From contig JAHFCH010000001.1 in assembly GCA_023249635.1 (NCBI GenBank), positions 1 to 64,000 of the forward strand: DNA of 64,000 nucleotides, read 5' to 3'. The notes below the pieces were generated by a model, which worked only from the letters and a program-made list of their open reading frames with translations, had not been told where the DNA came from and made no database searches. The position numbers were made by a program, and so were the translations under genes. Positions within the stretch are counted from its first letter, which is position 1. The number at the start of each line of letters is the position of its first letter. Of this stretch, positions 43,179-51,320 are shown in pieces. The stretch is from Fibrobacterota bacterium (GTDB lineage: Bacteria > Fibrobacterota > Fibrobacteria > UBA11236).

Positions 43179-44674
43179 TGCGGATGGGATTGGATATGAT
43201 GGAAAATAGGACATTCGCTTCCCGTAAGAGATGGATGGCGAGGGCGGTGGGCGCGCTCTGCCTATGCGCCGCGGCCGCCGCGGGCAAGCCCGAAATCGCC
43301 ATCCAGGGATTCGGATGGGTGCAGACCGGCATGATCGGGAACGCCACCGATACGCTTCGCTTCAACTTCAACCACAATTGGATGCAGACCGCGGCCACGC
43401 AGATAACCGCCAACATGCTGGTGGACGAACATTGGTCCGGCGCATTGGGAATAGGCGCGGGGCAAGAACATCCCATGCAGGGCAACACCCAGAACGCGCG
43501 CCTTTTGCGCGTCAGCATCGCGACCTACATCACCCAGGCCAACTTCACCTACTCCACCGGATACGAGGGGAAAGATCGCGATCACTCGCTGTTTTCCGCG
43601 ACCTTCGGTTTCTTCCCGTACAATTACAATCCGGATGTCAAGAACCTGGGGCTCTACCTGCTGCGCGGGCCGGTCTATCCCGGCGCGCTGGTCTCGGGCT
43701 TCGAGACCAAGGAGACCCTGCCCATTTCCAACTTCCTGGGCACCCGCCTCCACACCAGCCTGGGCCAAACCGAACATGATCTCATTTTCTCGAGCGAGAC
43801 CGAGAACAAGCCCCTGTTCGATTATTCCCTGGCCTATATCTTCAGCCATCGCTTGGGTGAGGCTTTCCGCTATGGGGCCGGCGTGAATTTCTACCACCTG
43901 CTCCCCGTGTACCCGTTCGCGACCAACCCGCGCGATTCCAAGCAATTCACTTTCGTCCCCGCCGCCGACGTTAAGGACCCCATCGATCGGAACTATTTCT
44001 ACGTGGATCCCGCCGATCCCGCCGATACCACCTGGCTTTCCAACCAGGGCACCAAGCTGGACGCTTTCTTCCGTTTCGATCCCAAGGGCTTCCTGCCCGA
44101 TGCCGGCTTCGGCAAGAACGATCTGCTGCTCTATGGCGAGGTCGGCCTGATCGGCGTCCAGAACTACAAGGGCATCTACGCCGACCGCTTCCAACGCATG
44201 CCCATCATGGGCGGCTTCAACCTTCCCGCTTTCGGGTGGCTGGACAATCTCTCCTTGGAGGTGGAGTACTACTCCTCGCCTTACAAGAACGATTTGACCG
44301 AGTTGCAAACGGAGTTCTCCCCCACCCCGGTCTCGAACCGCGCCAACAATCTGAGCCCCAAGACGCTGGATTCAGGCTACGTGACCGCCATGGGCGATAC
44401 CTTGCGGGCGGCGCGGGTGGTGGTTTCCCAGAGCGGCACCGTGTTCGAGGACGTGCCGTGGGGCGACCCCTACGATATGTCCCACCTGCATCAGGACGAT
44501 TGGAAATGGTCCTTGCACGCGGCGAAGACCGTCATGGGGCATATCCGCATCAGCGGGCAGGTCGCCAACGACCATTTCCGTCCGGGGGGCACGGGCACCA
44601 CGCCGACGTATTTCTCGATCTTTTCCACCCCTGCCGATTGGTATTGGATGGCGAAGCTAACGTACTTTTTCTAA
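43178..44674 (+). CDS. Outer-membrane beta-barrel protein, porin-like paralogue 4
   Basis: The 498-residue open frame starts at an ATG overlapping the previous stop. An ATG pair at 43197-43202 would give a cleaner signal peptide (ENRTFASRKRWMARAVGALC), so the exact start is uncertain. Signatures are FFPYNYNPDVKNLGLYLLRG, RMPIMGGFNLPAFGWLDNLS and DDWKWSLHAAKTVMGHIRIS, with a C-terminal Tyr-Phe-Phe. It is the last gene of the DUF1080/barrel operon. Three successive barrels suggest channels tuned to different products or a heteromeric pore; neither can be told from sequence. Confidence 0.72.
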   Translation: MRMGLDMMENRTFASRKRWMARAVGALCLCAAAAAGKPEIAIQGFGWVQTGMIGNATDTLRFNFNHNWMQTAATQITANMLVDEHWSGALGIGAGQEHPMQGNTQNARLLRVSIATYITQANFTYSTGYEGKDRDHSLFSATFGFFPYNYNPDVKNLGLYLLRGPVYPGALVSGFETKETLPISNFLGTRLHTSLGQTEHDLIFSSETENKPLFDYSLAYIFSHRLGEAFRYGAGVNFYHLLPVYPFATNPRDSKQFTFVPAADVKDPIDRNYFYVDPADPADTTWLSNQGTKLDAFFRFDPKGFLPDAGFGKNDLLLYGEVGLIGVQNYKGIYADRFQRMPIMGGFNLPAFGWLDNLSLEVEYYSSPYKNDLTELQTEFSPTPVSNRANNLSPKTLDSGYVTAMGDTLRAARVVVSQSGTVFEDVPWGDPYDMSHLHQDDWKWSLHAAKTVMGHIRISGQVANDHFRPGGTGTTPTYFSIFSTPADWYWMAKLTYFF

Positions 44675-44727
44675 AGCTCATGGCGCCGCCGGGCGCGCCC
44701 AAGGATTCCGCGGCGCGGGCGGGTCGC

Positions 44728-45717
44728 TTAAGGCCGGGTCACCTGCATGGGGACGCCCGGGACCCGCAAAACCAGGCCCTTGGCTCCCGCCGCCCACATC
44801 CAGGCCCCTTCGGCCAGGGCGACGGCATTGATGCGCAAGGTGGTCCCCGAAGCCAGGGGCTTCCAGGTGGTACCCCCGTCGGAGGTACGCAAAAGGAAGC
44901 CACCGTTGCCGGCGGCCCATCCGTTGGCGGAATCCGCGAAGCGCACGGCGTTGAGGGCCAGCGGCATGCCGGCATCCCGGGCGACCCAGGAAACGCCACC
45001 GTCACGGGTAGCGAGCACGGTGCCGTTGTACCCCGCCGCCCAGCCCCGGCGCCCGTCCAGGAAATGCAAGGCGTTGAGCGACCAGTTGGTCCCGGTGGCG
45101 ACGGGATTCCAGGAGACGCCGCCGTCCACGGTCTTGACCATGGCTCCGTGGTATCCGCAGGCCCATCCTGTATCCGCTCCCGAGAACCAGACCGCGCGCA
45201 GGTATTGATCGGTCCCGCTGGGCCGCGCGACCCAGGTAACGCCTCCGTCACGGGTACCCAAGAGGGTACCGTCCCGCCCAACCGCGAATCCCAGCCTGCT
45301 ATCGCAAAAGTGGAGGCCATAGAGATGCCGCTCGGTTCCGGCCGCCTGCGCGCTCCAGGTGTTGCCGCCGTCCACGGTCGCCAACAGCATGCCCCCATCC
45401 CCGGCTACCCAGCCCGAATCCAAGGTGGAGAAGCGGATCGCGTTGAGATCCGCCGTTACGCCCGATTCCAGGCGCATCCAAGCGGCCCCGCCGTCCATGG
45501 TCTTGTACAAGGCGCCGCCCGCGCCGCAAGCCCAGCCTACCTGCGGGTCGCGGAAATACACGTCCAGCATGGTCTCGGACGAGCCAGTGCTTTGCACCAG
45601 CGGCGCGGAAGGATTCTCGGCCGCGTTCGCAGACGCGGCAATCTCGGCAAACAAGACAATTCCCGCGAACATGGCTGGGAACAGGCAAAATGCGGGCCTC
45701 AGGGCGGAACGAAACAT
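44728..45717 (-). CDS. Secreted Ycf48-like / BNR-type beta-propeller
   Basis: The 329-residue protein starts at the ATG at 45715-45717 after GAGGT; the longer frame adds 22 residues without an export signal. A hydrophobic signal ends near ASANA. Six or seven repeats of about 42 residues follow the pattern GWACGAGGALYKTMDGGAAW, GWVAGDGGMLLATVDGGNTW, with the Asp-Gly-Gly-x-x-Trp corner of BNR/Ycf48 propellers. In bacteria such proteins serve as binding or assembly scaffolds and sometimes as glycosidase propellers; no acidic catalytic set is visible. It follows the GH17 and CBM6-like genes on the minus strand. Confidence 0.8.
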   Translation of the reverse strand: MFRSALRPAFCLFPAMFAGIVLFAEIAASANAAENPSAPLVQSTGSSETMLDVYFRDPQVGWACGAGGALYKTMDGGAAWMRLESGVTADLNAIRFSTLDSGWVAGDGGMLLATVDGGNTWSAQAAGTERHLYGLHFCDSRLGFAVGRDGTLLGTRDGGVTWVARPSGTDQYLRAVWFSGADTGWACGYHGAMVKTVDGGVSWNPVATGTNWSLNALHFLDGRRGWAAGYNGTVLATRDGGVSWVARDAGMPLALNAVRFADSANGWAAGNGGFLLRTSDGGTTWKPLASGTTLRINAVALAEGAWMWAAGAKGLVLRVPGVPMQVTRP

Positions 45718-45815
45718 GATATACCTCGTTAGCGGGCGTAAATACAACACGGAAATACCAACGACACGAAAAAGCTGGCACAAACAAGGGAGCGGAGAAC
45801 CGCTCCCGGCTCAAT

Positions 45816-46736
45816 TCAAGGCTGGACCCAAGCGCGGACGACGGCCAGTCCCGCGCTCCTGATCTCGACGAACAACATACCCGGACGCGCGACCGGCATG
45901 GCCAGGACCGCTTCCGTAGGGCCGGCGGCGCGGGCCAGCGATTGTGACCGCGCCAAAACGGCTCCGGAAGCGTTATAGACCCGGATGGATACGGGACCTC
46001 CAGACGGCGCCGCATAGGCCACATGCAGGCCCGCAGCGTCGCGATGGATGCCGCGGATGGGCAAACCGGTTTCCGTAGCTCCGGCAAGCCGCGGCGCCAC
46101 TGCGGCCGCCCCGGCATAGCCGAAGTCGATGTAGTCGATGTTCATGGGACCATTGCCCACGATGTCGAAGCGGAGCACCTGGGTTCCCGAATCCAGGTTC
46201 ATCGTCGCCAAGCTGCGGGTATACACCCAATGATGGAAATAGGTCGTGATGGGCAGAACGATTTTGCCGGTACCCGCCGAGTCCTTATCGGTCAGCAGGG
46301 ATACGCCGACGAAAGGGATCTGGGTTTCCGAGGCGGCGGTAAGCATGGACAACGTATAGGCGCCCGCCTGCTTCACGCGCACCGTATACTTGGTCCAATC
46401 GCCCTGGTTGGTTTCGGCCAGGTAGCATTTGCCCATGCGGATCTTTACCAGGGAATCGGCTTCTTTGGTATCGCCTTTGTCCCCGCCTTGGCCCATGAGC
46501 TGCATGCCCACGCCCGTGGAGTCGCGCACCTTGCAGGCCCAAGGGTTCTTGGTCTGGAAATCGTGCCAGACCTTATCCTTGGGTCCTTGATCGAAATCGG
46601 AGAGGAATACCCGGCCCGGGATCTCCTGGACCTTGCCTTGATAGGCGGCGCCCGGATACCCGGCAGGGACATCCGCCATTAGCGGAGCGACGGCCAGCAT
46701 GGCCGCCAAGGCAAAATTCTTTTTCGCAGAAATCAT
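45816..46736 (-). CDS. Secreted CBM6-like carbohydrate-binding protein 1
   Basis: The 306-residue protein has a signal peptide ending near PLMA. The mature start VPAGYPGAAYQGKVQEIPGR, then LSDFDQG, and the later WTKYTVRVKQAGAYTLSMLT and YIDFGYAG are the layout of a CBM6/CBM35-type sandwich. A tail follows (VSIRVYNASGAVLARSQSLA, then GMLFVEIRSAG). No catalytic domain is attached. The protein at 54810 starts in the same way (IPVGYKGTPYLGTPWPIPGR) and is a paralogue. It lies 73 bp downstream of the GH17 gene and may bind the same beta-glucan. Confidence 0.75.
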   Translation of the reverse strand: MISAKKNFALAAMLAVAPLMADVPAGYPGAAYQGKVQEIPGRVFLSDFDQGPKDKVWHDFQTKNPWACKVRDSTGVGMQLMGQGGDKGDTKEADSLVKIRMGKCYLAETNQGDWTKYTVRVKQAGAYTLSMLTAASETQIPFVGVSLLTDKDSAGTGKIVLPITTYFHHWVYTRSLATMNLDSGTQVLRFDIVGNGPMNIDYIDFGYAGAAAVAPRLAGATETGLPIRGIHRDAAGLHVAYAAPSGGPVSIRVYNASGAVLARSQSLARAAGPTEAVLAMPVARPGMLFVEIRSAGLAVVRAWVQP

Positions 46737-46809
46737 CGGAGGGTCCTTTTCCCTCCCCCGTTCGAAATTCCGCCGCTGCCTTCACCCAAAGGCCGGCCGG
46801 ATTCCTCCC

Positions 46810-49083
46810 TTAGCGGAGGCGCTTATCGGTGAACACGATGCCCTGGGAGGCCTGCCTGGCCTTGCCCAACAGAGCGGCGTCGTTGCCCATCACGCCGACC
46901 ACGCGGCCGGTGATATCGTAAATCTTGAGTCCCGGGACGAAGGCGCGCGTTTCACCGCGGGCCAGAGGCTTGATCATGATCCCGACGCTGGCATCGTTCT
47001 CCCAGCGTTGGTTGGCCGGGACCAATTCGTTCAGGTGCCCGATGATGTATTTGGGAGTGCGGTCGGAATTGTACATGCCCCAATGGGCGCCCACGGCGCC
47101 TTCGTTACCCTTCCACTTCTCGTCCACATTGGTGAAGAAGTAGTAGTCCAGGCCTTCCTTCTTGGCCCAGGCATGCAGGTCATGCAGGTACTTGGCTTGG
47201 TTCTGCTCGCTGCCCACCGCCGCTCCCGTGGTGGCTGCCGTAGGCCAGCCGGTCTCGCCCAGCACCTGGCGCTTGCCCGGGAACTTGGCGATACGCGCCT
47301 TCATCTGCAGGTAGACGTTGTAGGCGTGGCTGCCGGCATTGTCGATGGACTTCTGCTCCCACCAGGGATGCACGTGCCAGGTCACCTGGTCCACGGCCGC
47401 GGGCAGCGCGTCGCTGGCGGCGAGCCAATCGGGATACGATTCGCCCGTGGTCACGATGATGTTGGCGGGCATGGCGGCCTTGACCTGCTTGATGTAGCGC
47501 ACCAGCTTGGCCTCGGCGGCGGCCACATCCTTATGGGCCTGGCGTACGCGCAACAAGAACTCGTTGCCCACGATGATGGTCTTTATGGAGGGATGGTTCT
47601 CCTTCACGATTCCGATGGCTTCCGTGATGGATTGCTGGTTCTGGCCTTCGCCGTAGGTATCATCTAGCCAGATGCCCATGTGGATCTTCATGCCCAATTG
47701 GTCGCACATGCCGGGGAGCGAGCTGCCATGGGTGGCGAGTCCCGAACCGTAAGTGCGGATTTCCCGGGTGAAGGGTTTGATCAGTTCCAGATCCGCCTTG
47801 CACTGGGCCGCCGAGGGCTCGGCGCCGCCGGGTGCCTGGCCGTCATGGTAGGCCGTGAATGGGATGCAGCGGAAGATGGTGGGATCCTTGAGGGTGCCGT
47901 TGTTGCCGCCCTTGGTGGTATCGCCGATGGTGAAGATGCGATCGGACTGGTCGGCGCCCGAACCGTCGGGAAGGGAGATGCGCACCAGGCAATCGGTGGA
48001 ACGCGCGGTGGGAACGGTCCAGGCATAAGTGCCCGCGCCGCCCGCGTCCGCCGCCGCGGTGATGGCGGTCCAGCTGGCGCCATTGTTGGTGGAGAAGTCG
48101 AGCTTCTTGGCGCCGAGCAGCTTGCCGCCCTGCCACTTGATGGTGGCGGTCTGGCCCGGGGTCAGCGAATCGCCGCCGTTGGGGGCGACCACGCGGAAAG
48201 CGAAAGCGCTGGCTTCGGCAGTGCCGCCGTAATAGCCCAGATCCACCCGGCCGCCGTTAGGCATGGGCTCGGCGGAGAAATCGGAGGCGGGATCGCCCGC
48301 GTTGATGGCGGAGGAGTAGGGCCACAGATGGTAATCCAGATTGGGGATATCCTTCACGTCGGGATCGATGCCGGTGAGGATACCGACTTCTCCCGCGCCG
48401 CTACCGACGCGCGTGCCCGTGATGAGGGAATAGCGCACCTTGACCGTGGCCGAAGTCGCCGCCGTGCCGCCGGCGGTCTTGATGGCCAGACCGGTGTTGA
48501 TGGGCTTATTCTCGAAACCGAGGATGGAATTGCTGATATCGATGTCGGCCGCGTCGGCGCCGGCGCCGATGAGCACGGAGAAGTCATCCGCGCCGCCGAA
48601 CAGGCGCGATTTGGCGCCGATGGTGCAATAGGACATGGCCACCTTGGCTCCCGCCCCGGTGATGCTCACGCCATTGGTGCCGAAGTCCTGGATCTGGATA
48701 TGGGTCAACTTGACATTGCCGCCCTGGATCCAGATGGCGCTGGTGGCGTCGTTCAGCATCACCACATATTCCAGATCATGCTGGGTCGAAGCGTTGTTGA
48801 GGATGAGGGGAACGTCGAAGATGTCGATGTAGGCGGCCAAAGTGCCGACGGCCTTCACGGGTCCGGTTGCGGTGATGCTGAACTTACCGCCCACCGAACG
48901 GATGTGGGTGCCCGGAGCGACATTCAGGGTCACTCCCGCCGGAACCGTTACGTTGCCGGTGACTTCCACGCTCCCGGTCAGGTTGGCGGTGGCGGCGGTG
49001 AGTTCCCCCGTGATGGGGAATGCCGCCGAAGCGAGCAAACCCGTGAATGCGGATACGGTCAGCGCACGCGAGAACCAGTTCAT
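46810..49083 (-). CDS. Secreted GH17-like beta-1,3-glucanase with N-terminal beta-helix
   Basis: The 757-residue protein has a signal peptide ending near ASAAF. A right-handed beta-helix (about 25-290, repeated VEVTGNVTV, VKLTHIQIQDFGTNGVSITG) is followed by an Ig-like domain (293-390), a GH17-like barrel (about 400-690) and a tail (LKIYDITGRVVGVMG). The catalytic acid is Glu508 in IIVGNE and the nucleophile Glu610 in VLGETGWPT, both as in GH17. The enzyme would cut beta-1,3-glucan such as laminarin, callose or fungal glucan. Joining a beta-helix to GH17 is unusual and may help hold fibrous substrate. AAGGGG precedes the ATG. Confidence 0.85.
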   Translation of the reverse strand: MNWFSRALTVSAFTGLLASAAFPITGELTAATANLTGSVEVTGNVTVPAGVTLNVAPGTHIRSVGGKFSITATGPVKAVGTLAAYIDIFDVPLILNNASTQHDLEYVVMLNDATSAIWIQGGNVKLTHIQIQDFGTNGVSITGAGAKVAMSYCTIGAKSRLFGGADDFSVLIGAGADAADIDISNSILGFENKPINTGLAIKTAGGTAATSATVKVRYSLITGTRVGSGAGEVGILTGIDPDVKDIPNLDYHLWPYSSAINAGDPASDFSAEPMPNGGRVDLGYYGGTAEASAFAFRVVAPNGGDSLTPGQTATIKWQGGKLLGAKKLDFSTNNGASWTAITAAADAGGAGTYAWTVPTARSTDCLVRISLPDGSGADQSDRIFTIGDTTKGGNNGTLKDPTIFRCIPFTAYHDGQAPGGAEPSAAQCKADLELIKPFTREIRTYGSGLATHGSSLPGMCDQLGMKIHMGIWLDDTYGEGQNQQSITEAIGIVKENHPSIKTIIVGNEFLLRVRQAHKDVAAAEAKLVRYIKQVKAAMPANIIVTTGESYPDWLAASDALPAAVDQVTWHVHPWWEQKSIDNAGSHAYNVYLQMKARIAKFPGKRQVLGETGWPTAATTGAAVGSEQNQAKYLHDLHAWAKKEGLDYYFFTNVDEKWKGNEGAVGAHWGMYNSDRTPKYIIGHLNELVPANQRWENDASVGIMIKPLARGETRAFVPGLKIYDITGRVVGVMGNDAALLGKARQASQGIVFTDKRLR

Positions 49084-49324
49084 CCATCTACCCCTTGTAA
49101 AACCGGCTCTAATCTAACCCCGCCCCGCCTTGCCCCGGCCGCATTGGGGAAAGGCCCAGGGGCCAATTTGACCCCTACGGAAAACCTTGAAATCGCTAAA
49201 TCACCGCCCCCGCCCGCGAGTGAAGATTGCCCGCCCCGGTGCCGGTGCCTCCCGACGTAACCGCCACGATACTCCCAATCCCCGCTGCGGGGGCCAGGCG
49301 ACCGTAGCTCAATCCGGCCGCCTG

Positions 49325-49350
49325 GGAGAAAAGGTATGCCGTTTTTCTCC
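49325..49350. other. Hairpin GGAGAAAA / TTTTCTCC
   Basis: Arms at 49325-49332 and 49343-49350 around ten bases. It is followed by neither a clean T-run nor a gene. It could end transcription from either side. Confidence 0.35.
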
Positions 49351-49378
49351 TAATACGACCCCCCGTTTGCAGCTCCCC

Positions 49379-49394
49379 GGGGGCAAAACGGACC
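49379..49394. promoter_or_regulatory. Recurrent intergenic motif GGGGGCAAAACGGACC
   Basis: Fourteen of 16 bases match the copy at 38771-38786. It lies 233 bp before the first pilin gene. Confidence 0.3.
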
Positions 49395-49448
49395 CGGGAA
49401 CATAACCCCCAACTCTTCAAATGCACGACGTCCTGGAGCTAGGATTCA

Positions 49449-49587
49449 GGTCCGGATCAGGGGGGAAAGCCGGGAGATACCCGCCAATTCCGAATCGGTG
49501 GGCATTGTCCGGAGACGACCGGACCATGGGGGCAAGGAAGGTTGTGGTTGGGGATCGCGGCCTCCTCTTATACTTCCTTTACCTTCC
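49449..49587 (+). ncRNA. Possible structured leader of the pilin operon
   Basis: GGTCCGG (49449-49455) can close with CCGGACC (49519-49525) around small hairpins (CGGG-AGATA-CCCG and CCG-AAT-CGG). Downstream, GGAAGGT (49536-49542) pairs with ACCTTCC (49581-49587), 40 bases before the first pilin ATG. A multi-stem leader is the layout of a riboswitch. The text does not match the c-di-GMP-I or TPP consensus, so the class is unknown. Confidence 0.25.
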
Positions 49588-49627
49588 ACGCCATGCGGAA
49601 CTGGGGAAAATAAATGGGATTTCCGTC

Positions 49628-50116
49628 ATGAAGCATGTTTCCCAGAAAGGCTTCTCGCTGCTTGAGATGATCGGCGTGATCGTGATTTTGGGATTAATCC
49701 TGGCCGGTGCGCGCGCGCCCATGTCCCGGTTTACCCGCACTTTGGAACAGAAGCATGCGGTAACGGGATTGCGCAAGGTTCTGCTGACCGCCCGCAGCAA
49801 GGCCATGGCCAACCCTTCGATACACTGCGGCGTCTGGTTCGATCCCGCTTCCATTCCACCCCAAGCGGTCCTGTTCCTGGATACCTTCTCCCCGGCCAAC
49901 TATGCGTACGATCCGGGCAAGGACAAAGCCTACCTCTCCCCCTTCGTCATGCCCAGGGGCGCGGCCCTCACGGTTCCCGATCCCTATCCCGTCACGGTCA
50001 TCTTCCGTGGGGACGGTTCGGCATACATGAGCGGTCGCGTACTGCTCGCGAACTCCGATCTCAGCGATACCCTGGAGGTGCTGGCGAGCACCGGCCGCAT
50101 CCGGAGCACCCGCTGA
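49628..50116 (+). CDS. GspH/FimT-like pseudopilin
   Basis: The 162-residue protein has a class III leader: KHVSQKG then FSLLEMIGVIVILGLILAG, with Gly8 at the cleavage site and Glu13 (+5 of the mature chain). A GspH/FimT-like globular domain follows, with the typical LRKVLLTARSKAMANPS helix. The ATG at 49628 was chosen because it places the leader correctly. It is the first gene of a four-gene set whose order matches GspH-I-J-K, the minor pseudopilins that build the tip of type II secretion or type IV pilus fibres. Its stop lies within the presumed start region of the next gene. Confidence 0.85.
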   Translation: MKHVSQKGFSLLEMIGVIVILGLILAGARAPMSRFTRTLEQKHAVTGLRKVLLTARSKAMANPSIHCGVWFDPASIPPQAVLFLDTFSPANYAYDPGKDKAYLSPFVMPRGAALTVPDPYPVTVIFRGDGSAYMSGRVLLANSDLSDTLEVLASTGRIRSTR

Positions 50117-50529
50117 TCGCGCTCGCGCCTCGTCGCCGGGGGCAGTCGGGATGGAGCCTGCTGGAGCTGCTGATCGCGATCGTGGTGTTGGGAATGGGCG
50201 TAATGGTATTCATGCGCATGCAAACGCGTTCTTCCAGCATCTCGCGCGCCAACGCCAACATGCAACGGGCGGCCCAACTGATCGGCAAGCACGTGGAATC
50301 CATGCGGGTGTCCGTCGCGCGCGATCCCACCGCCTGGCCGCCCCGGGACACCATGTTCACGGATCCCGATTTCGCCGACCTCAAGCTCAAACGCGTAGTG
50401 GCCGGGGCCATTTCGCCTAAGGACGGCGCCGTGCTGGCCACGGTGCGGCGGATCGATTTGACCGTATCCTGGGGAATTCATCGACTCGACACCATGAAAG
50501 TGACGACCTATGTTTCGCGCACTTTCTAA
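50113..50529 (+). CDS. GspI/PilV-like pseudopilin, probable CTG start
   Basis: The leader RRRGQSG then WSLLELLIAIVVLGMGVMVF shows Gly13 at the cleavage site and Glu18 at +5, so the frame must extend upstream of the first GTG (50182), which lies inside the hydrophobic helix. In that frame there is no ATG, GTG or TTG. The only near-start is CTG at 50113, overlapping the previous TGA as CTGA. Coupled initiation at CTG is likely, or a sequence error hides the start. The mature domain is short (about 125 residues) with KLKRVVAGAIS and a closing VTTYVSRTF. It is the second gene of the H-I-J-K set and overlaps the third by 20 bases. Confidence 0.75.
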   Translation: MIALAPRRRGQSGWSLLELLIAIVVLGMGVMVFMRMQTRSSSISRANANMQRAAQLIGKHVESMRVSVARDPTAWPPRDTMFTDPDFADLKLKRVVAGAISPKDGAVLATVRRIDLTVSWGIHRLDTMKVTTYVSRTF

Positions 50530-51319
50530 ACGGGGCAAAGGCTCCGCCGGCTTCACCCTGATCGAGGTGACCATCGGCTTGGCGGTTTCCGGCGTGCTGG
50601 TGCTGGTGATAACCCGCTTCTTCAACGATTCCCATCGCGCCTATAACCTGCAGGAGCGGCTTTCGGATCGGGACCAGAACGCGCAATTCGTCCTGAAGCG
50701 CATGGAAGAGCGCATCATGGAAGCGGGAGCCAACCTGCCCGAAACGGGCTGGCCGGTTATCGTTCCCGGGCCGGACGCGTTGAGCGGATTCAAGCTGGCG
50801 CTCAATCCGCGCGGCGGGACGCAGACTTTCTATTCGGACATGGCCGCGTCGTCGGAAATCCCCGTGGACGACGGGACTTCTTTCATCGGCGCGTCCTCCG
50901 TGCTTGTCCTACGCAACGACAAGAGCCAACCCGTGCAAAAGATCGCCATCGCCACAGGCTACCATTGGGGCGGATATTCCAAAGGCATCAAGGCGGGCGG
51001 TGCGGGAGTGGACACGATTCGCTTGGCCCTACCCTTGACCCTCAAGGCCGGCGACGCCATCTATGCCTATGCCACGGAAGATTACTCGGTATTGGGCACG
51101 GACGTTTCCGTGGGCGGCATGGTCCTGGCAGAGGACATCGAGGCCGTGACCCTGGGATTCTACGATTCCCTGGGCGCGGCCACGAGCGACTGGAACAGCA
51201 TGCACGCGGCCCGCCTCTCGGTTACCGCGCGCACCCGCCAACCCGATCCCGGATACAAAGGCGACGGCTATCGGCGCGTGACCCTCAATTCCGAAGTACG
51301 CCTTAGGAATCGGCCCTGA
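50510..51319 (+). CDS. GspJ/PilW-like pseudopilin
   Basis: The 269-residue protein has the leader KRGKGSAG then FTLIEVTIGLAVSGVLVLVI, with Gly14 at the cleavage site and Glu19 at +5. The long PilW/GspJ-type domain has RDQNAQFVLKRMEERIMEAG just after the helix, SVLVLRNDKSQPVQ, GVDTIRLALPLTLKAG and a closing RRVTLNSEVRLRNRP. PilW/GspJ proteins sit near the fibre tip with I and K. The ATG overlaps the end of the second gene, and the stop is one base before the fourth gene's ATG, so the operon is tightly coupled. Confidence 0.87.
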   Translation: MFRALSKRGKGSAGFTLIEVTIGLAVSGVLVLVITRFFNDSHRAYNLQERLSDRDQNAQFVLKRMEERIMEAGANLPETGWPVIVPGPDALSGFKLALNPRGGTQTFYSDMAASSEIPVDDGTSFIGASSVLVLRNDKSQPVQKIAIATGYHWGGYSKGIKAGGAGVDTIRLALPLTLKAGDAIYAYATEDYSVLGTDVSVGGMVLAEDIEAVTLGFYDSLGAATSDWNSMHAARLSVTARTRQPDPGYKGDGYRRVTLNSEVRLRNRP

Positions 51320-51320
51320 G

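Larger units (their letters stand above)
49084..49627. other. Divergent intergenic region upstream of the pilin operon
   Basis: 544 bases between the GH17 and pilin genes. No gene is supported. It contains a GGAGAAAA/TTTTCTCC hairpin (49325-49350), one GGGGGCAAAACGGACC motif, and a potentially structured leader at 49449-49587. Confidence 0.55.

Noticed and set aside
49300-49345. tRNA-like text (CCGTAGCTCAA)
   Set aside because: No closing D-arm, anticodon stem or T-loop sequence follows; the arms do not form a cloverleaf.
49460-49510. TPP-riboswitch-like fragment (GAGATACCC)
   Set aside because: The second conserved half (CTGATCTGG and TAATGCCAGCG-like text) is missing and the downstream genes are pilins.
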